Assembly: GCF_019511445.1 (NCBI RefSeq)
Contig: NZ_JAEUAN010000010.1
Location: 124,001-188,000 of the forward strand
From: Aliirhizobium wenxiniae
GTDB lineage: Bacteria; Pseudomonadota; Alphaproteobacteria; Rhizobiales; Rhizobiaceae
Length of the DNA: 64,000 nucleotides
Direction of reading: 5' to 3'
Notes under the pieces: generated by a model
Told to the model about the DNA's origin: nothing
Seen by the model: only the letters and a program-made list of their open reading frames with translations
Databases searched by the model: none
Position numbers and translations under genes: made by a program
In this document: piece by piece, positions 1-9,946 of the stretch
Position numbering within the stretch: the stretch's first letter is position 1
Layout of the letters: the number at the start of each line of letters is the position of its first letter

Positions 1-184
1 TTAGATAGCTTTCGCGCGTCGGTGCCGGCCCGATGCGGATCGCTTCATCCGCCTCACGCACAAAGGGCATTTCGATGTCTGCGTCGGAATGAACGGCAAT
101 GGTGCGGATGCCGAGCCGTCGTGCGGTGCGGATGATGCGGCGGGCGATTTCTCCGCGATTGGCGATCAGCAGGCTTTCAATCAC
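1..184 (-). CDS. mccA: Methylcrotonyl-CoA carboxylase biotin-carboxylase subunit, N-terminal part (runs off the left edge)
   Basis: Only the first 61 codons are inside the window. From a GTG at 184 the protein begins with IESLLIANRGEIARRI, the conserved opening of biotin carboxylases. The GTG is chosen because the nearby ATG frame stops after four codons and because a GGAGG-like site lies just upstream. The gene follows mccB by 12 bases in the same direction, so it should be the alpha (biotin carboxylase/biotin carrier) subunit of methylcrotonyl-CoA carboxylase in leucine breakdown. A propionyl- or geranyl-CoA carboxylase alpha subunit would start the same way; the identification rests on the mccB-ivd neighbours. 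Confidence 0.85.
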   Translation of the reverse strand, partial: MIESLLIANRGEIARRIIRTARRLGIRTIAVHSDADIEMPFVREADEAIRIGPAPTRESYL

Positions 185-196
185 CGGTCATCCTCC

Positions 197-1792
197 TCAC
201 ATCCTGAACAGGCCGAACTGCGCGCGTTCGGGGATCGGCGCGTTCAGCACTGCGGAAAAGGAAAGGCCCAGCACATCGCGGGTCTGGGCGGGATCGATCA
301 CGCCGTCGTCCCACATTCGAGCCGTCGCGTAATAGGGATTGCCCTCATCTTCGTATTTCTGCCGGATCGGAGTTTTGAAGGCTTCCGCTTCCGCCGCACT
401 CCAAGTCTCGGCGTCGCGATGGACGGAGGCGAGGACGGATGCAGCCTGCTCGCCGCCCATCACGGAAATCCGTGCATTCGGCCAGGAAAAAAGAAACCGT
501 GGCTGGTAGGCGCGACCGCACATGCCGTAATTGCCAGCTCCGAAACTGCCGCCGATCAGCACGGTGATCTTTGGAACGGAGGCGGTTGCGACCGCCGTCA
601 CCAGCTTGGCGCCGTTCTTGGCTATGCCTTCCGCCTCATATCTGCCGCCGACCATGAAGCCGGAAATATTCTGCAGGAACAGCAGCGGAATTCTGCGCTG
701 GCAGGCAAGTTCGATGAAATGCGCGCCCTTCAAGGCGCTTTCCGAAAACAGCACGCCATTGTTTGCCAGGATGGCAACCGGAACGCCCCAGATGCGTGCG
801 AAACCGCAGACGAGCGTCGATCCATAGAGCGGCTTGAACTCCTGCAGTTCCGATCCGTCGACAATACGGGCGATCACCTCGCGTACATCATAGGGCGTGC
901 GCACATCCTGCGGCACGACACCGTAAAGCTCTGAAGCTTCGAGCAGGGGAGGGCGCGGCGTGGCGATCTCGATATCCAACGTCTTCGGGCGATTGAGGGT
1001 CGCGACGATATCCCGGACGATCAGCAGCGCGTGCTCGTCATTCTCGGCGACATGATCGACGACCCCGGATTTTCTTCCATGGGTTTCGGCACCGCCCAGT
1101 TCCTCGGCCGAAATCACCTCGCCAGTTGCGGCCTTCACCAGTGGCGGGCCAGCGAGGAAGATCGTGCCCTGACCGCGCACGATCACCGTCTCGTCCGACA
1201 TGGCCGGCACATAGGCGCCACCCGCCGTGCAGCTTCCCATCACGCAAGCAATCTGAGCGATACCCGCCGCCGACATCTGTGCCTGATTGTAGAAAATCCG
1301 ACCGAAATGATCGCGGTCCGGAAATACCTCTGCCTGATGCGGCAGGTTGGCGCCGCCCGAATCGACCAGATAGATGCAGGGCAGACGGTTTTCAGAGGCG
1401 ATCTCCTGCGCCCTTAAATGCTTCTTCACCGTCATCGGGAAATAGGCGCCGCCCTTCACCGTCGGGTCATGGGCGACAATCATGCATTCGCGGCCCGACA
1501 CCCTTCCGATGCCGGCGATCATCCCAGCCCCCGGTGCTTCATCGCCATACATGCCGCCTGCTGCAAGCTGGCCGATTTCCAGAAGCGGCGAGCCAGGATC
1601 GAGCAACCGCTGCACCCGGTCGCGCGGCAACAATTTTCCGCGTGCGACATGGCGTTCGCGATGGCTTTCCGATCCGCCAAGCGCAGCAATCGCAACTTTC
1701 TCCCGCAGTTCCCCTGCAAGCGCCTGGTTATGCGCCTCATTTGCCTTGAAGCCTTCGGAGTTGCTATCGAGCGTGGTGCGAATCTGAGGCAT
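197..1792 (-). CDS. mccB: Methylcrotonyl-CoA carboxylase carboxyltransferase (beta) subunit
   Basis: This 531-residue protein is the biotin-dependent carboxyltransferase that moves CO2 from carboxybiotin to 3-methylcrotonyl-CoA in leucine catabolism. Two crotonase-like halves are visible: the N-terminal half has DSGGANLP (about 144-151) and GSCTAGGAY (about 186-194), and the C-terminal half has [16 protein letters not shown] (about 414-429). The length matches the family (about 530-540). The ATG at 1792 overlaps the ivd stop codon by one base, which suggests translational coupling; the open frame continues upstream to 1909 but only inside ivd. The ivd-mccB-mccA order is the classic liu arrangement. 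Propionyl-CoA carboxylase beta is the main alternative, less likely given ivd beside it. Confidence 0.95.
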   Translation of the reverse strand: MPQIRTTLDSNSEGFKANEAHNQALAGELREKVAIAALGGSESHRERHVARGKLLPRDRVQRLLDPGSPLLEIGQLAAGGMYGDEAPGAGMIAGIGRVSGRECMIVAHDPTVKGGAYFPMTVKKHLRAQEIASENRLPCIYLVDSGGANLPHQAEVFPDRDHFGRIFYNQAQMSAAGIAQIACVMGSCTAGGAYVPAMSDETVIVRGQGTIFLAGPPLVKAATGEVISAEELGGAETHGRKSGVVDHVAENDEHALLIVRDIVATLNRPKTLDIEIATPRPPLLEASELYGVVPQDVRTPYDVREVIARIVDGSELQEFKPLYGSTLVCGFARIWGVPVAILANNGVLFSESALKGAHFIELACQRRIPLLFLQNISGFMVGGRYEAEGIAKNGAKLVTAVATASVPKITVLIGGSFGAGNYGMCGRAYQPRFLFSWPNARISVMGGEQAASVLASVHRDAETWSAAEAEAFKTPIRQKYEDEGNPYYATARMWDDGVIDPAQTRDVLGLSFSAVLNAPIPERAQFGLFRM

Positions 1793-2955
1793 CAGCCGTT
1801 GCCCCCCGCACCAATCACTTCCCGGCCGATCAGCATGCGGCGCACTTCGTTGGTGCCGGCGCCGATATCGAGCAGCTTGGCGTCGCGCCAGAAACGCTCC
1901 ACCGGCCAATCCTTCGTATAACCCGCGCCGCCAAGCGCCTGGATTGCCTGTTCGGCAACCTTCACGGCGCTTTCGGAGGCATAGAGGATCGCACCGGCGG
2001 CATCCTGCCTTGTCGTGCTACCGGCATCGCAGGCGCGGGCGACGGCGTAGACATAGGCGCGGGCGGAATTCAGCGCCACGACCATATCGGCGACCTTGGC
2101 CTGCATCAGCTGGAAACTGCCGATCGGCACTCCGAACTGTTTTCGCTCCCGCAGGTAGGGCAACACGACATCAAGGCAGGCCTGCATGATGCCGAGCTGG
2201 ATGCCGGACAGCACGACCCGCTCGTAATCGAGGCCGGACATCAGCACTTTTGCGCCGCCGTTCAGCGGTCCCATGAGATTTTCCTGCGGCACGAAGCAGT
2301 CGTCGAAAACGAGTTCGGCGGTCGGTGAGCCGCGCATGCCGACCTTGTCGATCTTCTGGCCGATGGAAAAACCGGCAAAACCTTTCTCGATCAGGAAGGC
2401 GGTGATGCCCTTGGATCCGGCATCGGGTTCCGTCTTGGCATAGACGACGAGGGTCTGCGCGTAAGGCGCGTTGGTGATCCAGAATTTCGTGCCGTTGAGG
2501 CGAAACCCGCCATCGACCCTGTCGGCCCGCAATCGCATGGAAACGACATCCGACCCGGCACCTGTTTCGGACATGGCGAGGCTGCCGACATGGTCTCCGG
2601 AAATCAGGCCGGGGAGATATTTCGCCTTCTGCTCAGGCGTTGCCCAGCGTGCAATCTGGTTGATGCAGAGGTTGGAATGCGCCCCGTAGGACAGGCCGAC
2701 CGATGCCGAGGCACGGCTCACCTCCTCGCAGGCGATGACATGTTCCAGATAACCCAGTCCAAGCCCGCCATCTTCTTCCGCAACCGTAATGCCATGCAGC
2801 CCGAGTGCGCCCATTTCCGGCCAAAGCTCGATGGGAAAGCAATCCTTCGCATCGATCTCGGCTGCGATCAGCCTAATGCGCTCGCGCGCAAAACGCTGCG
2901 TCGTCTCACGGATCGAAAGGGCGATGTCGCTTAAGCCAAAATCCATCTCGGTCAT
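1792..2955 (-). CDS. ivd: Isovaleryl-CoA dehydrogenase
   Basis: This 387-residue flavoprotein of the acyl-CoA dehydrogenase family oxidises isovaleryl-CoA to 3-methylcrotonyl-CoA, passing electrons to ETF. The middle domain has MSETGAGSD (about 128-136) and FWITNA (about 158-163). The catalytic base of isovaleryl-type enzymes sits in the LDYERVVL segment (Glu about 245), as in human IVD, rather than near the C-terminus as in short-chain enzymes. That residue position is the main argument for IVD. The ATG at 2955 follows a GGAGG site; the longer open frame to 3198 runs into lpd and is not needed. mccB overlaps the 3' end. Confidence 0.95.
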   Translation of the reverse strand: MTEMDFGLSDIALSIRETTQRFARERIRLIAAEIDAKDCFPIELWPEMGALGLHGITVAEEDGGLGLGYLEHVIACEEVSRASASVGLSYGAHSNLCINQIARWATPEQKAKYLPGLISGDHVGSLAMSETGAGSDVVSMRLRADRVDGGFRLNGTKFWITNAPYAQTLVVYAKTEPDAGSKGITAFLIEKGFAGFSIGQKIDKVGMRGSPTAELVFDDCFVPQENLMGPLNGGAKVLMSGLDYERVVLSGIQLGIMQACLDVVLPYLRERKQFGVPIGSFQLMQAKVADMVVALNSARAYVYAVARACDAGSTTRQDAAGAILYASESAVKVAEQAIQALGGAGYTKDWPVERFWRDAKLLDIGAGTNEVRRMLIGREVIGAGGNG

Positions 2956-2983
2956 CAGGCCTCCTCCCAGACAGCCTTTGTTT

Positions 2984-4378
2984 TTATATATGCAGGGCGT
3001 GCCCCATCGCCTTGAGCGCCGCCTCCTGCAGGGCTTCGCTTCGCGTCGGATGGGCGTGGATCGTAGCAGCGATATCCTCCAGCCTTGTCCCCATCTCGAT
3101 CGCCAGCGAAAATGCCGCCGAAAGCTCGGACACGCCTGATCCGACAGCCTGCAGCCCGAGTACGAGATTGGTATCGGCTCTCGCCACGACACGGACAAAA
3201 CCGTCTTCGTCCAGCATCGTCATCGCCCTTCCATTGGCGGTGAAGGGGAACTGCCCGACCTTCACCTCATAGCCTTGAGCGCGTGCCTCTGAGGGTGACA
3301 GACCGGCGCTGACAATTTCCGGGTCTGTAAAGCAGATCGAGGGGATGCACCGCTTGTCCCAGGCGCGCTTTTTCCCCGCAACAATTTCCGCCACCATCTC
3401 GCCCTGCGCAATGGCGCGATGTGCGAGCATCGGCTCGCCGGTGACATCGCCGATCGCATAGACGCCACGCATCGAGGTGCGGCAGCGATCGTCGATACGC
3501 AGATATGGACCGGATCGATCGAGATCGAGGTCTTCAAGCCCGGACCCGACGCTGCGCGGCCGGCGGCCGACGGCAACGAGGATATGATCAGCCGGCAGTT
3601 CCTGCTGCCCATCCGGTCCTTCGACATTCAGCGCATCGCCGGTCTCGGAAAGCCCGATCGCTTTGGTGTTGGTGAAAACTCTGATGCCGCGGTCCGCCAG
3701 CCTGCGTGTCACCGGCTTGACCAGATCGGCATCGTAGATCGGCAGAACCTGCGCCGTCGCCTCCACAACGGTCACGTTAGATCCAAGCTTGGCGAAAGCT
3801 GTACCGAGTTCCAGACCGATATAACCACCGCCAACTACAATGAGCCTGTTCGGCACCTCTCTAAGCGACAAAGCTTCGGTCGAGGAGATGACGCGTTCAC
3901 CGAAGGGCAGGGCGGGAAGTTCGACTGGGTCGGAACCGGTGGCGATCACCACGGTTTCCGCGCGAACGATCTGCTGGCCGGTTTCGGTGTTCACCTCCAC
4001 CGTCTTGCCGTCGCGAAAACGGGTGCGGCCGGATACGATTTTTACGCGCGCCTTCTGCAAAAGGCCGGAGACGCCGCTGGTCAATCGGCCGACAATGCCG
4101 TCTTTCCAGGCCATGGTCCCGGCAAGATCGATCGACGGCGGATCGACGCGAATGCCCATGGCTGCGCGCCCACCTGCCATCTGTCGTGTTGCATCAAAGA
4201 CCTCCGCCGCATGGATCAGCGCCTTGGAAGGGATGCAGCCGATGGTGAGGCAGGTGCCGCCAGGTTTGGAGGCCTCGACGATGACCGTATCGATGCCGAG
4301 CTGGCCGGCGCGGATGGCGCAGGCATAACCGCCGGGGCCGGCGCCGATGACGAGAAGCTTGCAGGAAATCTCTTTCAT
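2984..4378 (-). CDS. lpdA: Dihydrolipoyl dehydrogenase, E3 of the branched-chain complex
   Basis: This 464-residue flavoprotein disulfide oxidoreductase reoxidises the lipoyl groups of the E2 subunit and reduces NAD+. It has an N-terminal FAD motif GAGPGG (about 12-17), the redox-active disulfide in GTCLTIGCIPSK (Cys43 and Cys48), a second dinucleotide motif GGGYIGLE, and the C-terminal HAHPTRSE active-site segment (His443, Glu448) that is contributed across the dimer. It starts three bases after the bkdB stop codon, which marks it as the dedicated E3 of the bkd complex. A copy serving pyruvate or 2-oxoglutarate dehydrogenase cannot be excluded from sequence alone. Confidence 0.95.
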   Translation of the reverse strand: MKEISCKLLVIGAGPGGYACAIRAGQLGIDTVIVEASKPGGTCLTIGCIPSKALIHAAEVFDATRQMAGGRAAMGIRVDPPSIDLAGTMAWKDGIVGRLTSGVSGLLQKARVKIVSGRTRFRDGKTVEVNTETGQQIVRAETVVIATGSDPVELPALPFGERVISSTEALSLREVPNRLIVVGGGYIGLELGTAFAKLGSNVTVVEATAQVLPIYDADLVKPVTRRLADRGIRVFTNTKAIGLSETGDALNVEGPDGQQELPADHILVAVGRRPRSVGSGLEDLDLDRSGPYLRIDDRCRTSMRGVYAIGDVTGEPMLAHRAIAQGEMVAEIVAGKKRAWDKRCIPSICFTDPEIVSAGLSPSEARAQGYEVKVGQFPFTANGRAMTMLDEDGFVRVVARADTNLVLGLQAVGSGVSELSAAFSLAIEMGTRLEDIAATIHAHPTRSEALQEAALKAMGHALHI

Positions 4379-4381
4379 GGC

Positions 4382-5644
4382 TCACCCCTCGATGAAGATC
4401 AGGGCTGGAGTTTCAAGCAGGGTGCGCAGGCGCTGGACGAAGGTAGCCGCGTCAAAACCATCGATGATGCGGTGGTCGAAGCTGGAGGAGAGGTTCATCA
4501 TCTTGCGTGGCACGAATTGCACGCCATCCCAGAGCGGGCGGGTGGCGATCTTGTTGACGCCGACGATCGCCACTTCGGGATGATTGATGACCGGCGTCGA
4601 GACGATGCCGCCGAGCGCGCCGAGCGAACTGATGGTGATGGTCGAACCGGTCAGCTCGTCACGCGTGGCGGTACCGGACCGGGCGGCCTCCGCCAGCCGG
4701 CTCATTTCCGCCGCGCAATCCCAGATGCTGCGCGCTTCTGCGTGCCTGACGACCGGCACCGTGAGGCCTGAAGGGGTCTGGGTGGCGATGCCGATATTCA
4801 CCGCGCCGGACCGGGTGAGGATGCCTGCATCGTCGTCGAATGTGGCGTTGATATCGGGTTGATCGGTTACCGCCTTGACCATCGCCCGCATCAGGAAAGG
4901 CAGCAGCGTGAGCTTCGGCTGATCGGTTTTGCGCGCGCTGTTCATCGTGGCCCGCAACTCCTCCAGCGCGGTCACGTCGACCTCTTCCACATAGGTGATA
5001 TGAGGGATGCGCGAGGTGGAGAGCGTCATCTTCTCGGCGATACGGCGGCGAAGGCCGGTGAGCTTGATCTCCTCTTTCGAGGTCCTCCTGGCGAAACCCT
5101 GTTGCGGGGCCGGGGCGTCCTTGCCGTGGACAAGAAACTGCTCGACATCCTCGCGCAGAATGCGCCCGGCCGGACCCGTTCCGTGTAACTGGCGAAGGTC
5201 TACGCCGCTGTCGCGCGCCAGGAGTCGCACCGATGGAGCGGCAAGCGGCTTGTCCATCTCGGGTGAGGGGCGAGGGGTGAGGGCCGGTGCCGGTGAGGCT
5301 ACAGGCGTGGCGGGCTTTGCTGGTTTTTCAGCAGGCTCAGCATGCTCGGGCTTGGTATCTTCAGCCTTTGCCGGCTCAGGAACGGTGACCTCGTTGCTGC
5401 CACCTTCCGTCTCTATCCGGATCAGCGGCGCTCGGACCGCGATCGTGTCTCCGATCTCGCCGCCGAGCCAGATCACGGTTCCGCTGACGGGGGTTGGAAT
5501 TTCCACCGTCGCCTTGTCGGTCATCACGGCGGCGACCGTCATGTCCTCGCGCACCGGGTCGCCGATCTTCACCAGCCATTCGACAAGCTCGGCCTCGGCA
5601 ACACCTTCCCCGACATCCGGCATCTTGATGGTGAATTCGCCCAT
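4382..5644 (-). CDS. bkdB: Branched-chain 2-oxoacid dehydrogenase E2 (lipoamide acyltransferase)
   Basis: This 420-residue core subunit transfers the branched acyl group from lipoyl-lysine to CoA. Domains in order: one lipoyl domain (1-80) with the modified lysine in TDKATVE (Lys44); a Pro/Ala/Glu-rich linker (about 85-135); a peripheral-subunit-binding domain (about 136-172) containing RLLARDSGVDL; and the catalytic domain (about 190-420) ending with SSFDHRIIDGFDAA, where His391 and the following Asp are the expected catalytic residues. It lies three bases from bkdA2 and three from lpd, inside one operon. A single lipoyl domain and the E1-alpha/E1-beta neighbours fit branched-chain E2 rather than pyruvate E2. 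Confidence 0.94.
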   Translation of the reverse strand: MGEFTIKMPDVGEGVAEAELVEWLVKIGDPVREDMTVAAVMTDKATVEIPTPVSGTVIWLGGEIGDTIAVRAPLIRIETEGGSNEVTVPEPAKAEDTKPEHAEPAEKPAKPATPVASPAPALTPRPSPEMDKPLAAPSVRLLARDSGVDLRQLHGTGPAGRILREDVEQFLVHGKDAPAPQQGFARRTSKEEIKLTGLRRRIAEKMTLSTSRIPHITYVEEVDVTALEELRATMNSARKTDQPKLTLLPFLMRAMVKAVTDQPDINATFDDDAGILTRSGAVNIGIATQTPSGLTVPVVRHAEARSIWDCAAEMSRLAEAARSGTATRDELTGSTITISSLGALGGIVSTPVINHPEVAIVGVNKIATRPLWDGVQFVPRKMMNLSSSFDHRIIDGFDAATFVQRLRTLLETPALIFIEG

Positions 5645-5647
5645 GGC

Positions 5648-6661
5648 TCAGGCCTCCATGACATCGGTCAGTGCGCGCCCGACACGGGCGGGGCCGGGAA
5701 AATAGTCCCATTCCTGCGCATGCGGATAAGGCGTATCCCAGCCGGCGACACGCATGACCGGGGCTTCGAGATGATAGAAGCAATGTTCCTGCACCAGCGC
5801 CGCGATCTCTCCGCCGAAACCGGAGGTAAGCGTCGCCTCGTGCACGACGACGCAGCGCCCGGTCTTTGAGACCGACTTTACGATCGCATCGAGATCGAGA
5901 GGGAGAAGGCTTCTGAGGTCGATCACTTCGGCATCGATGCTGGTATCTTCTGCGGCGGCGAGCGCCACATGCACCATCGTGCCATAGGCGATCACCGTGA
6001 CGGCCGAACCTTGCCGGCGCACTTCCGCCTTGCCGATCGGGATCGAATAATAGTCATCCGGCACATCGCCGAGCGTGTGTTTCGACCATGGCGTGACCGG
6101 TCGCTCGTGATGGCCGTCGAAGGGGCCGTTATAGAGCCGCTTCGGTTCGAGGAACATCACCGGGTCGGGGTCTTCGATCGCGGCAATCAGCAGGCCCTTG
6201 GCGTCATAGGGATTGGAGGGCACGACGACCTTGAGGCCGCAGACATGGGTGAACAGCGCCTCCGGGCTCTGGCTGTGCGTCTGGCCGCCAAAAATGCCGC
6301 CCCCGGTCGGCATGCGCACGACGATCGGGCAGGTGAAATCGCCGTTGGAGCGATAGCGGATGCGCGCCGCCTCCTGCGTCAGCTGGTCATAGGCCGGGTA
6401 CATGTAGTCGGCGAACTGGATCTCGACACAGGGTTTCAGCCCATAGGCGGCCATGCCGATGGCGGTGCCGACGATGCCGGATTCGTTGATCGGCGTGTCG
6501 AAGCAGCGGGTCTTGCCGTATTTCGCCTGCAGCCCTTGCGTGCAGCGGAAAACTCCGCCGAAATAGCCGACATCCTCGCCGAAGACGACGACATCCTCAT
6601 CCCGCCCCATGGCGACATCCATGGCGCTTCTCACCGCCTCGATCATCGTCATCCGGGCCAT
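5648..6661 (-). CDS. bkdA2: Branched-chain 2-oxoacid dehydrogenase E1 beta subunit
   Basis: The 337-residue protein has the transketolase pyrimidine-binding domain (about 1-175, with VVVFGEDVGYFGGVF and FADYMYPAYDQ) followed by the transketolase C-terminal domain (about 195-325, with VHEATLTSGFGGEIAA). It pairs with the alpha subunit to decarboxylate branched-chain 2-oxo acids with thiamine diphosphate. The ATG at 6661 is one base past the bkdA1 stop codon. The open frame upstream to 6799 lies inside bkdA1 and has no homologous sequence. Length and motifs match the BkdA2 family closely. Confidence 0.95.
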   Translation of the reverse strand: MARMTMIEAVRSAMDVAMGRDEDVVVFGEDVGYFGGVFRCTQGLQAKYGKTRCFDTPINESGIVGTAIGMAAYGLKPCVEIQFADYMYPAYDQLTQEAARIRYRSNGDFTCPIVVRMPTGGGIFGGQTHSQSPEALFTHVCGLKVVVPSNPYDAKGLLIAAIEDPDPVMFLEPKRLYNGPFDGHHERPVTPWSKHTLGDVPDDYYSIPIGKAEVRRQGSAVTVIAYGTMVHVALAAAEDTSIDAEVIDLRSLLPLDLDAIVKSVSKTGRCVVVHEATLTSGFGGEIAALVQEHCFYHLEAPVMRVAGWDTPYPHAQEWDYFPGPARVGRALTDVMEA

Positions 6662-6662
6662 G

Positions 6663-7922
<1,260 letters not shown>

Positions 7923-7968
7923 TCAAAGGCGTGTCGATTAGAAAAGAATGGTATTCGCAGCGCCAATG

Positions 7969-8013
7969 GCAAGCCATGACAGAACTGCTGTGATTATTCG
8001 GCCAGTTTTGCCA
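7969..8013 (-). promoter_or_regulatory. Two-box candidate regulator site upstream of bkdA1
   Basis: Read on the minus strand, TGGCAAAACTGGCC (8013-8000) is followed after 15 bases by TTCTGTCATGGCTTGC (7984-7969). The same two boxes with the same 15-base gap occur on the plus strand at 9042-9086. The second box ends 73 bases before the bkdA1 ATG. The flanking DNA is not conserved between the two copies. The most economical reading is the binding site of the AraC-type protein encoded at 8026-9027; binding itself is inference. Confidence 0.7.
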
Positions 8014-8025
8014 TAGACGAGCCGG

Positions 8026-9027
8026 CTACAGGCTCATCTGACTTTTTCGAAAGGCTTCGGGGCTTTGCCCCATCCATTTCCTGAATGCCCGGTAGAAGGC
8101 GCTCGGTTCGGAATAACCGAGACGAGTGGCGATCTCACTGACGGTCTCAGCCGTATTGGTCAGCATTCCGCAAGCGAGGTCGCGGCGGATCTCGTCCTTG
8201 ATGCCGGCGTAGCTCTGGCCTTCGTCATGCAGGCGATGGCGAAGCGTCGAAGACGACATGCGCATGTCGTTGGCGAGCGTCGCAAAGCTTGCCCAGTCGG
8301 CGGGGCCATTTTGGGTGAGCCGCCGCCTGACCGCCGCGGCCGTTCCGGCGTCATATCGATAACGCAACAGAATGTTTGCCGGCGCTCCACGCAAAAACTG
8401 CCGCAATTGCTGCTCGTTGCGCGAGATCGGCAGGGCCAGCATGGCGGCGTCGAACCCAAGCCGGCTGACCGATTGCGAAAAACGGATGGGTGCGCCGAAG
8501 AAGAGCCGATGATCGGCGCTCTGTTCCGGCTCGGCGCAGCGGAAATCGACAAGCCGGATCGGGATGCGCCGCCCGACCAGCCAGCAGATAAGTCCATGCA
8601 GGATGATCCAGTAGCTGCGATAGGCAAAGGCGGATCGCGGCTCTCCGTCGTCGCTCAGCTGGACTTCTGCGATCCCGTCATGGACCACAAGCCGGCCCGT
8701 TGGTTCACCGAGAACGAGGTTGAGAAAGCGCAGCGCCCGCCGCAATGCCCGCTCCAGCGTCGGGGCATGCAGCACACAGTGGCAGAGAAGGGTAAAACTG
8801 CCGCGCTGCATCGGCCGGGCGCCGAGGCCGAAACATTCGTCGTCCAGTTCGGCGGCGATCGCCAGCCACAACTGCCCGAATGTCTGTGCCGAAACCGGTT
8901 CGGTGACGACGGGTGGCAGACCGAGCTCCTTGAGCAACGGCTCGGTTGGACGCCCGCTACGCCTCAGGCTGTCGAGGGCTTCCTCGACAAAGCTCGGGGC
9001 GATCATATGTCGTTCGGACTCGGCCAT
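8026..9027 (-). CDS. AraC-family transcriptional regulator (N-terminal arabinose_bd-type domain), likely controls branched-chain amino acid operons
   Basis: The 333-residue protein has an N-terminal ligand-binding-like domain (about 15-200) of the kind found in OruR/ArgR/MmsR-like regulators and a C-terminal AraC double helix-turn-helix (about 235-330) with MSSSTLRHRLHDEGQSY and IATRLGYSEPSAFYRAFRKW. The ATG at 9027 is preferred over an adjacent GTG at 9030. It sits between the bkd operon (same strand, downstream) and the SDR-thiolase-dehydrogenase operon (divergent). Matching two-box sites lie on both sides, one only about 12 bases from its own start, so it probably regulates both operons and itself. 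Its effector could be a branched-chain acyl-CoA or amino acid; this is not visible in the sequence. Confidence 0.9.
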   Translation of the reverse strand: MAESERHMIAPSFVEEALDSLRRSGRPTEPLLKELGLPPVVTEPVSAQTFGQLWLAIAAELDDECFGLGARPMQRGSFTLLCHCVLHAPTLERALRRALRFLNLVLGEPTGRLVVHDGIAEVQLSDDGEPRSAFAYRSYWIILHGLICWLVGRRIPIRLVDFRCAEPEQSADHRLFFGAPIRFSQSVSRLGFDAAMLALPISRNEQQLRQFLRGAPANILLRYRYDAGTAAAVRRRLTQNGPADWASFATLANDMRMSSSTLRHRLHDEGQSYAGIKDEIRRDLACGMLTNTAETVSEIATRLGYSEPSAFYRAFRKWMGQSPEAFRKSQMSL

Positions 9028-9041
9028 CACTTCAGCCTATG

Positions 9042-9086
9042 TGGCAAAACTGGCCAAAATTATGGATCACTTCCGTCATCGCTTGC
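9042..9086 (+). promoter_or_regulatory. Two-box candidate regulator site upstream of the SDR-thiolase-dehydrogenase operon
   Basis: TGGCAAAACTGGCC (9042-9055) and TTCCGTCATCGCTTGC (9071-9086) are separated by 15 bases. The first box is identical to the copy upstream of bkdA1 and the second matches at 14 of 16 positions. A TATAAA at 9100-9105 is placed so that the second box would overlap the -35 region, which fits activation by an AraC-type protein. The second box ends 71 bases before the ATG at 9158. The first box is also about 15 bases from the start of the regulator gene. Confidence 0.7.
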
Positions 9087-9157
9087 AACAGTGAAAGCTT
9101 ATAAAGTGCGATCTGCCATGCGGGTTGAGGAGCGTGCAGGCAAGGGAGGAATGATAA

Positions 9158-9925
9158 ATGCTGATCCGCGATGTCGGGTTCATCGTTACCGGCGGCTGTT
9201 CCGGTCTTGGCGCCGCGACAGTGCGCATGCTGGCCGAGGCTGGTGGGCGCGTGATGATCGCCGACCTCGACCGTGACAAGGGTGACGGGATCGCTGAGGA
9301 GTTTGCTGGTCGCGTGTCTTTCGTCCGCACCGACGTCACCAGCGCTGGGGATGGCGAAGCGGCTGTGGCTGCGGCGCTGGAAACCTTCGGTAATCTGCGC
9401 GGGCTGGTCAATTGTGCCGGCATTGCACCGGCGCAGAAGGTGATCGGCCGCGAAGGGCCGCATGAACTCGAAAATTTTGCTCGGGCGATCAATGTCAATC
9501 TGGTCGGCTCCTTCAACCTGCTCAGGCTTGCGGCCAATGCGATAAAAGATGGCGAACCCGATGCCGAGGGCGAGCGCGGCGTGATCGTCAATACGGCGTC
9601 GATCGCGGCCTTCGACGGGCAGGTCGGGCAGGCTGCCTATGCGGCCTCCAAGGGCGGCATTGCGGCGATGACGCTGCCGATCGCCCGTGAACTGGCGCGT
9701 TACGGCATTCGCGTCATGACCATAGCGCCGGGCGTTTTCGAAACGCCGATGATGGCGGCCATGCCGGAGGAAGTGCGTAATGCGCTCGGTAGCTGCGTGC
9801 CGTTTCCACCGCGGCTCGGGAAGCCGTCCGAGTTTGCGGCGCTGGTTCGCCAAATTCTCGAAAACACCATGCTGAACGGCGAAGTCATTCGCCTCGACGG
9901 CGCAATCCGGATGGGTGGGCGCTGA
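9158..9925 (+). CDS. Short-chain dehydrogenase, probable 3-hydroxyacyl-CoA dehydrogenase (HSD10-like)
   Basis: The 255-residue protein is a classical SDR: NAD-binding TGGCSGLGAA near the N-terminus (about 9-18), NCAG motif, the catalytic serine in NTASIAA and the YAASKGG catalytic pair in the middle. Length and the ending VIRLDGAIRMGGR resemble type-2 3-hydroxyacyl-CoA dehydrogenases (HSD17B10 family), which act on 2-methyl-3-hydroxybutyryl-CoA in isoleucine breakdown. A thiolase and an acyl-CoA dehydrogenase follow in the same operon, which supports this role. The exact substrate is inferred from context. Confidence 0.88.
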   Translation: MLIRDVGFIVTGGCSGLGAATVRMLAEAGGRVMIADLDRDKGDGIAEEFAGRVSFVRTDVTSAGDGEAAVAAALETFGNLRGLVNCAGIAPAQKVIGREGPHELENFARAINVNLVGSFNLLRLAANAIKDGEPDAEGERGVIVNTASIAAFDGQVGQAAYAASKGGIAAMTLPIARELARYGIRVMTIAPGVFETPMMAAMPEEVRNALGSCVPFPPRLGKPSEFAALVRQILENTMLNGEVIRLDGAIRMGGR

Positions 9926-9946
9926 TTGGCGCACATAGGAGGAAAG

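Noticed and set aside
3419..4771. Open frame of 450 codons on the plus strand opposite lpd and bkdB
   Set aside because: It lies wholly opposite two well-supported genes, has low-complexity His/Asp/Gly-rich content typical of antisense frames in high-GC DNA, and shows no domain.
8065..9276. Open frame of 403 codons on the plus strand opposite the AraC gene
   Set aside because: It overlaps the AraC coding region and runs into the SDR gene in another frame; it has no recognisable domain.
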